A DNA stretch of 9,575 bases from NCBI RefSeq assembly GCF_002835825.1, contig NZ_PIZH01000038.1:1-9575 (forward strand). The letters run 5' to 3'. The DNA comes from Methanoregula sp. GTDB lineage: Archaea > Halobacteriota > Methanomicrobia > Methanomicrobiales > Methanospirillaceae. Every line of letters starts with the position of its first letter. Position 1 is the first letter of the stretch. The notes beneath the pieces were generated by a model, which did no database searches, was not told the origin of the DNA, and saw only the letters and a program-made list of their open reading frames with translations. Below are positions 7,172-9,575 of this stretch, in pieces. The position numbers and the translations under genes are program-made.

Positions 7172-7261
7172 CTTTCGTCAGGCGGCTCCACAACGCTCCT
7201 GTTTCTGTTCAATCGCTGGCTTCTTCTGCCATGGCGAGAGATATTCCTGACAGATCAGATC

Positions 7262-7522
7262 ATGCTCGACCACTGCCCCGGTGCCGCAAACCTCCGCACC
7301 CCGACGCTTGCTATCAAAAAGTGCCCGCAGTGCGGTGAGGAAGTCGAACTCTTCTCAAACGACGTCTCCGTAAAGTGCAGCAACTGTGGTTTTGAGGTGT
7401 ATAACGACACCATCTCCTGCGTGCAGTGGTGCAAGTATGCAAAGGAATGCGTGGGCGAGGAGACCTACCACAAAGTGATGGCGCAGCTCAGGGCACAGGA
7501 GAACGGACACAAAAACGCGTGA
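7262..7522 (+). CDS. Small zinc-ribbon protein, cysteine-rich
   Basis: An 86-residue protein with seven cysteines in its last two thirds. C-P-Q-C (21-24) and C-S-N-C (39-42) form a zinc ribbon, followed by C-V-Q-W-C-K-Y-A-K-E-C (Cys53, Cys57, Cys63) and a charged helical tail. Similar C-x-W-C-x-Y-A-x-x-C endings occur in small hypothetical proteins of methanogens; I know of no assigned function. Nucleic-acid or metal-cluster binding is inference. The frame is open far upstream, but that part is antisense to the Rsm22-like gene, so the first ATG after the gap, at 7262, is preferred. It lacks a clear Shine-Dalgarno, so translation may be leaderless. It is divergent from the Rsm22-like gene (90-bp gap) and convergent with nadA (6-bp gap). 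Confidence 0.72.
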   Translation: MLDHCPGAANLRTPTLAIKKCPQCGEEVELFSNDVSVKCSNCGFEVYNDTISCVQWCKYAKECVGEETYHKVMAQLRAQENGHKNA

Positions 7523-7528
7523 CCGCTC

Positions 7529-8449
7529 TTACGGCAGGGCCAGCATCCGTTCGATAGCGCCCCGGGCACGCGAAGCAATCTCATCGGGCACGGTGATGCG
7601 GGGCCGGAGCGTCAGGAGGGCGCTCTGCACTTTTTCGAGGTCCGTCTTCTTCATATTCCGGCAGATGCCCTTCTCATCGAGCGGGAGGCACATCTTGTCC
7701 GGGCATTCCTTCTTCAGCCGGTACAGGATCCCAACCTCCGTGCCGATGATAAACTCCTTTTTCTTCGAGCTGCAGACTTCCTTGATAATCCCCGAGGTGC
7801 TTGCCACGTGGTCGGCAAGGTCGATGACCTCCGGCCGGCACTCGGGGTGGACGAGCAGGACGGCATCCGGGTGGGCGTTTCGTGCAGCAGTCACCTGCTC
7901 CGGCGTGATCCGGTCGTGGACAATGCAGAACCCTTCCCACGGCATGACCTTCTTCTTCGTGAACCGCTGGGCGTACCGCCCGAGGTTCCGGTCGGGGACG
8001 AAGATGATCTCGTCTTCCTGTACGGAGTTGACCACCTTCACGGCGTTCGAGGACGTGCAGCAGATGTCGCTTTCGGCCTTGACCTCCGCGCTGGTGTTGA
8101 CGTAGCAGACCACGGCAGCATCCGGGTGCCGCTCCTTTGCCAGCCGCAGTTCGGCAGCGCTGATCATCTGCGCCATGGGGCAGCAGGCATCCTCCGCGGG
8201 CAACAGGACAGTCTTTTGCGGAGAGAGGATCGCCGCGGTCTCGGCCATGAAGTCCACGCCACAGAAGACGATGACGTCCTCCTTACGGGTGGCCGCTGCC
8301 CGGGAGAGTTCGAGCGAGTCCCCCGTGATATCCGCGATATCCTGTATCTCGTCGGGCTGGTAGTTGTGGACAAGGAGGACCGCATCCCGTTCCTCCTTCA
8401 GCCTCCGGATCTCCGCTGCGATCTCCGCGGAACCTGCTAACCTGTCCAT
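7529..8449 (-). CDS. nadA: Quinolinate synthase NadA
   Basis: NadA condenses iminoaspartate with dihydroxyacetone phosphate to quinolinate in de novo NAD synthesis, using a [4Fe-4S] cluster held by three cysteines, one from each of three similar domains. The 306 residues match the usual length of archaeal and Thermotoga-type NadA. The cluster ligands are best placed at Cys90 (C-P-M-A), Cys175 (W-E-G-F-C-I-V-H) and Cys263 (G-I-C-R-N-M-K), spacings of 85 and 88 that agree with the family. Other hallmarks are V-H-N-Y-Q at 27-31, D-S-L-E-L at 44-48, F-C-G-V-D-F-M-A-E at 62-70, Y-V-N-T-S at 116-120, H-P-E-C at 201-204 and the late G-T-E-V-G at 236-240. The ATG at 8449 is preceded by AGGATACAGGATT and a TATA box ~33 bp upstream. 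No nadB, nadX or nadC is in the window. Confidence 0.96.
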   Translation of the reverse strand: MDRLAGSAEIAAEIRRLKEERDAVLLVHNYQPDEIQDIADITGDSLELSRAAATRKEDVIVFCGVDFMAETAAILSPQKTVLLPAEDACCPMAQMISAAELRLAKERHPDAAVVCYVNTSAEVKAESDICCTSSNAVKVVNSVQEDEIIFVPDRNLGRYAQRFTKKKVMPWEGFCIVHDRITPEQVTAARNAHPDAVLLVHPECRPEVIDLADHVASTSGIIKEVCSSKKKEFIIGTEVGILYRLKKECPDKMCLPLDEKGICRNMKKTDLEKVQSALLTLRPRITVPDEIASRARGAIERMLALP

Positions 8450-8477
8450 AATCCTGTATCCTGTTCATCGCAGATTC

Positions 8478-8487
8478 CTATTAAACC
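8478..8487 (-). promoter_or_regulatory. TATA box for nadA
   Basis: Read on the minus strand this is GGTTTAATAG, a good archaeal TATA-type element. It is centred about 33 bp before the nadA ATG at 8449, so transcription should start near 8457 and leave a leader of only a few nucleotides. It lies back to back with the TATA box of the sulfur-carrier gene, with about 25 bp between them. Confidence 0.6.
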
Positions 8488-8511
8488 GATGCTCCCGGCC
8501 GGCGCACCCGG

Positions 8512-8519
8512 ATATTTAT
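8512..8519 (+). promoter_or_regulatory. TATA box for the sulfur-carrier / tRNA thiolase operon
   Basis: ATATTTAT, within GGATATTTATGC, is a clear TATA box. Its distance predicts a transcript starting near 8541 and a leader of about 10 nt to the ATG at 8551. The upstream in-frame ATG at 8518 lies inside this element, so it would not be in the mRNA; this is the main reason for choosing the shorter protein. Confidence 0.65.
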
Positions 8520-8550
8520 GCATCCGGCCCGCCCAGTACCTCATAAGGCT

Positions 8551-8745
8551 ATGAAGATCATCCTTCCGGACAAGAGCAGTCGCGAGATGAGGCCCGGCAC
8601 GATGACGGTGGAGGAGCTCCTGCGGGACCTCGGGTTCGACCCATTTGACGTGATCGTCTCGCGGAATGGAACACTCGTTACGGAAGATGCGATTGTCGCA
8701 AACGACGATGAGATCCGGATTATCCGGATCGCCCACGGGGGATGA
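8551..8745 (+). CDS. MoaD/ThiS-family ubiquitin-like sulfur carrier (SAMP-like)
   Basis: A 64-residue beta-grasp protein ending in a free Gly-Gly. Proteins of this family are adenylated at the C-terminal glycine by an E1-like enzyme and carry sulfur as a thiocarboxylate; archaeal SAMPs can also be conjugated to other proteins. Visible features are an opening strand M-K-I-I-L, the helix V-E-E-L-L-R-D-L (20-27), a V-I-V-S-R-N-G strand and turn (34-40), an acidic D-D-E-I-R-I-I-R-I strand (52-60) and the A-H-G-G tail. The next gene, a TtuA/NcsA-type thiolase, starts 3 bases after the stop, so this carrier most likely supplies sulfur for tRNA 2-thiouridine, as TtuB or SAMP2 do; a role in molybdopterin synthesis is less likely. 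The E1-like activator is not in the window. The ATG at 8551, after TAAGGCT, is preferred over 8518 because of promoter position. Confidence 0.88.
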   Translation: MKIILPDKSSREMRPGTMTVEELLRDLGFDPFDVIVSRNGTLVTEDAIVANDDEIRIIRIAHGG

Positions 8746-8748
8746 CGG

Positions 8749-9558
8749 GTGGTGCACACCGCAGGACCCGATACGACACCTCGCTGCGACACCTGCGGTG
8801 AACCTGCGGTCTACCGGGAGAGAACAACCGGCCGCCACCTCTGCCGGGACCATTTCATTGCGGATGTGGAAGGACGAGTCCTGGAAACCATCCGTTCGCG
8901 GAACCTGATTACCCCCGGCGACCACGTGGCCATTGCTTTAAGTGGCGGCAAGGACAGCACCGCCCTCCTGATGATCCTTTCCCGGGTCCTGCCGTCCCTC
9001 GGGCCCGTCCGGCTCACAGCGATCACTATCGATGAAGGGATCGCCGGTTACCGCGAGGACACCATCCGATCGGCAGATATCCTGGTTGCCCGCTTCGGTC
9101 TCCCGCATCTCACCGTATCCTTTCCACAACTCTTCGGTGGCACACTCGATACGTTCCTTGCGGGACGGGAACCGGAGGCCTGCAGTGTCTGCGGGATCCT
9201 GCGGCGGAAGGCGCTGAATGTCGGGGCGGAGCGCGCCGGTGCAATGAAACTTGCAACCGGGCACAACCTCGATGACGAAGCCCAGTCGGTCTTCATGAAC
9301 GTGCTCCGGGGCGACCTGCCCCGGCTCGTACGGGACTCCGGCAGCGATTCGCAGGGACGGTTCATCCCCCGCATCAAGCCCCTGATGTTCATTTCAGAGA
9401 AGGAGATCGCAGTCTACCTCATGCTGCATGGTGCCTGGGCAGATCTCCCGGAGTGCCCGTACGCGGTCCATGCCCTCCGCGGTGAGGTACGGCGGATGCT
9501 TGCCACGCTTGCGTCAAAGCACCCGGGCACGATGCTCCACCTCATGAAGAGCAGATAG
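8749..9558 (+). CDS. TtuA/NcsA-family tRNA 2-thiolation enzyme (TIGR00269 type), apparently lacking its C-terminal zinc ribbon
   Basis: An ATP-pyrophosphatase-fold tRNA thiolase that adenylates a uridine (U34 or U54) and replaces its 2-oxygen with sulfur using a [4Fe-4S] cluster. The N-terminal zinc site is Cys13, Cys16, Cys32 and His35. The PP-loop is S-G-G-K-D-S at 65-70. Cluster ligands are Cys145, Cys148 and Cys236, matching the family's CxxC plus one Cys ~88 residues on. G-H-N-L-D-D-E-A at 171-178 is the second active-site motif. Relatives run to about 300-320 residues and end in a second, four-cysteine zinc ribbon. Here the frame stops after 269 residues at TAG, and the next codons (K-I-A-A-R) look like family continuation. 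GTG at 8749 and GTG at 8752 are both possible starts; GGGGGATGA is better spaced for 8752. It is translationally coupled to the sulfur carrier. A mesophilic methanogen would more likely modify U34 (inference). Confidence 0.87.
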   Translation: MVHTAGPDTTPRCDTCGEPAVYRERTTGRHLCRDHFIADVEGRVLETIRSRNLITPGDHVAIALSGGKDSTALLMILSRVLPSLGPVRLTAITIDEGIAGYREDTIRSADILVARFGLPHLTVSFPQLFGGTLDTFLAGREPEACSVCGILRRKALNVGAERAGAMKLATGHNLDDEAQSVFMNVLRGDLPRLVRDSGSDSQGRFIPRIKPLMFISEKEIAVYLMLHGAWADLPECPYAVHALRGEVRRMLATLASKHPGTMLHLMKSR

Positions 9559-9575
9559 AAGATTGCGGCACGGTG
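9556..9575 (+). other. In-frame TAG followed by apparent continuation of the thiolase frame
   Basis: After the TAG at 9556-9558 the same frame reads Lys-Ile-Ala-Ala-Arg to the window end. In relatives, the stretch after P-G-T/A-x-(6 residues) continues as a helix of the type x-E-K-I-x-x-R toward the C-terminal zinc ribbon. A single-base change GAG to TAG would explain the stop. Only 17 bases are visible past it, so the downstream zinc ribbon cannot be confirmed here. Confidence 0.4.

Noticed and set aside
6644..7261. Long open frame on the plus strand running into the zinc-ribbon gene
   Set aside because: It is antisense to the well-supported Rsm22-like gene, has no recognisable motifs, and is open only because of GC-rich codon bias. 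Only the part from 7262 is kept.
8518..8550. Upstream ATG giving an 11-residue longer sulfur carrier
   Set aside because: The ATG is inside the predicted TATA box, and beta-grasp carriers normally start directly with the first strand, as the 8551 start does.
9556..9558. TAG read as pyrrolysine in the thiolase
   Set aside because: Pyrrolysine use is known mainly in methylamine-using lineages such as Methanosarcinaceae and Methanomassiliicoccales, not expected in Methanomicrobiales, and the residue position looks like an ordinary Glu in a helix.
1..9575. CRISPR array, insertion sequence or defence cassette
   Set aside because: The only repeats are protein-coding domain repeats and short hairpins; no transposase, nuclease, spacer pattern or terminal inverted repeats were seen.

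Overview
The window looks like archaeal chromosome, most likely from a methanogen of the order Methanomicrobiales (Methanoregula/Methanosphaerula-like). The grounds are GC-rich coding DNA, archaeal TATA-type promoters about 25-30 bp before leader-poor genes, a NadA of the short archaeal type, a SAMP-like/TtuA-NcsA sulfur-transfer pair, an archaeal Rsm22-like methyltransferase, and surface proteins built from IPT/TIG domains. This is inferred from gene content and style; no rRNA or tRNA gene is present to confirm it.

Left part (1-5553), cell envelope. A 928-residue secreted protein (71-2857) carries six propeller-type repeats, four IPT/TIG domains and a C-terminal beta-rich domain. After a poly-T terminator and a new promoter comes a 306-residue lipoprotein (3146-4066). 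It repeats the last third of the first protein: one IPT/TIG domain plus the same C-terminal domain, ending in nearly the same residues. Its leader of about 125 nt can fold into nested and mutually exclusive hairpins. Converging on it from the minus strand is a 450-residue single-pass membrane protein (4201-5553) with two 85-residue extracytoplasmic repeats. The convergent gap (4067-4200) holds two strong hairpins.

Right part (5633-9575), RNA modification and cofactor genes. On the minus strand is an Rsm22-like methyltransferase (5633-7171) with a SAM-binding site and candidate Fe-S cysteines. Divergent from it is a small Cys-rich zinc-ribbon protein (7262-7522), which ends 6 bp from the stop of the convergent nadA (7529-8449). 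A 101-bp region with back-to-back TATA boxes separates nadA from a two-gene operon: a 64-residue ubiquitin-like sulfur carrier ending in Gly-Gly (8551-8745) and its expected partner, a TtuA/NcsA-type tRNA thiolase (8749-9558). The thiolase stops at an in-frame TAG before the C-terminal zinc ribbon expected of the family.

The most interesting points are the possible nonsense truncation of the tRNA thiolase, the structured leader of the lipoprotein gene, the duplicated surface-protein module, and the aromatic/His/Asp-rich insertions between propeller repeats. I see no CRISPR array, insertion sequence, phage gene or recognisable defence system. No gene-free stretch exceeds 300 bp.
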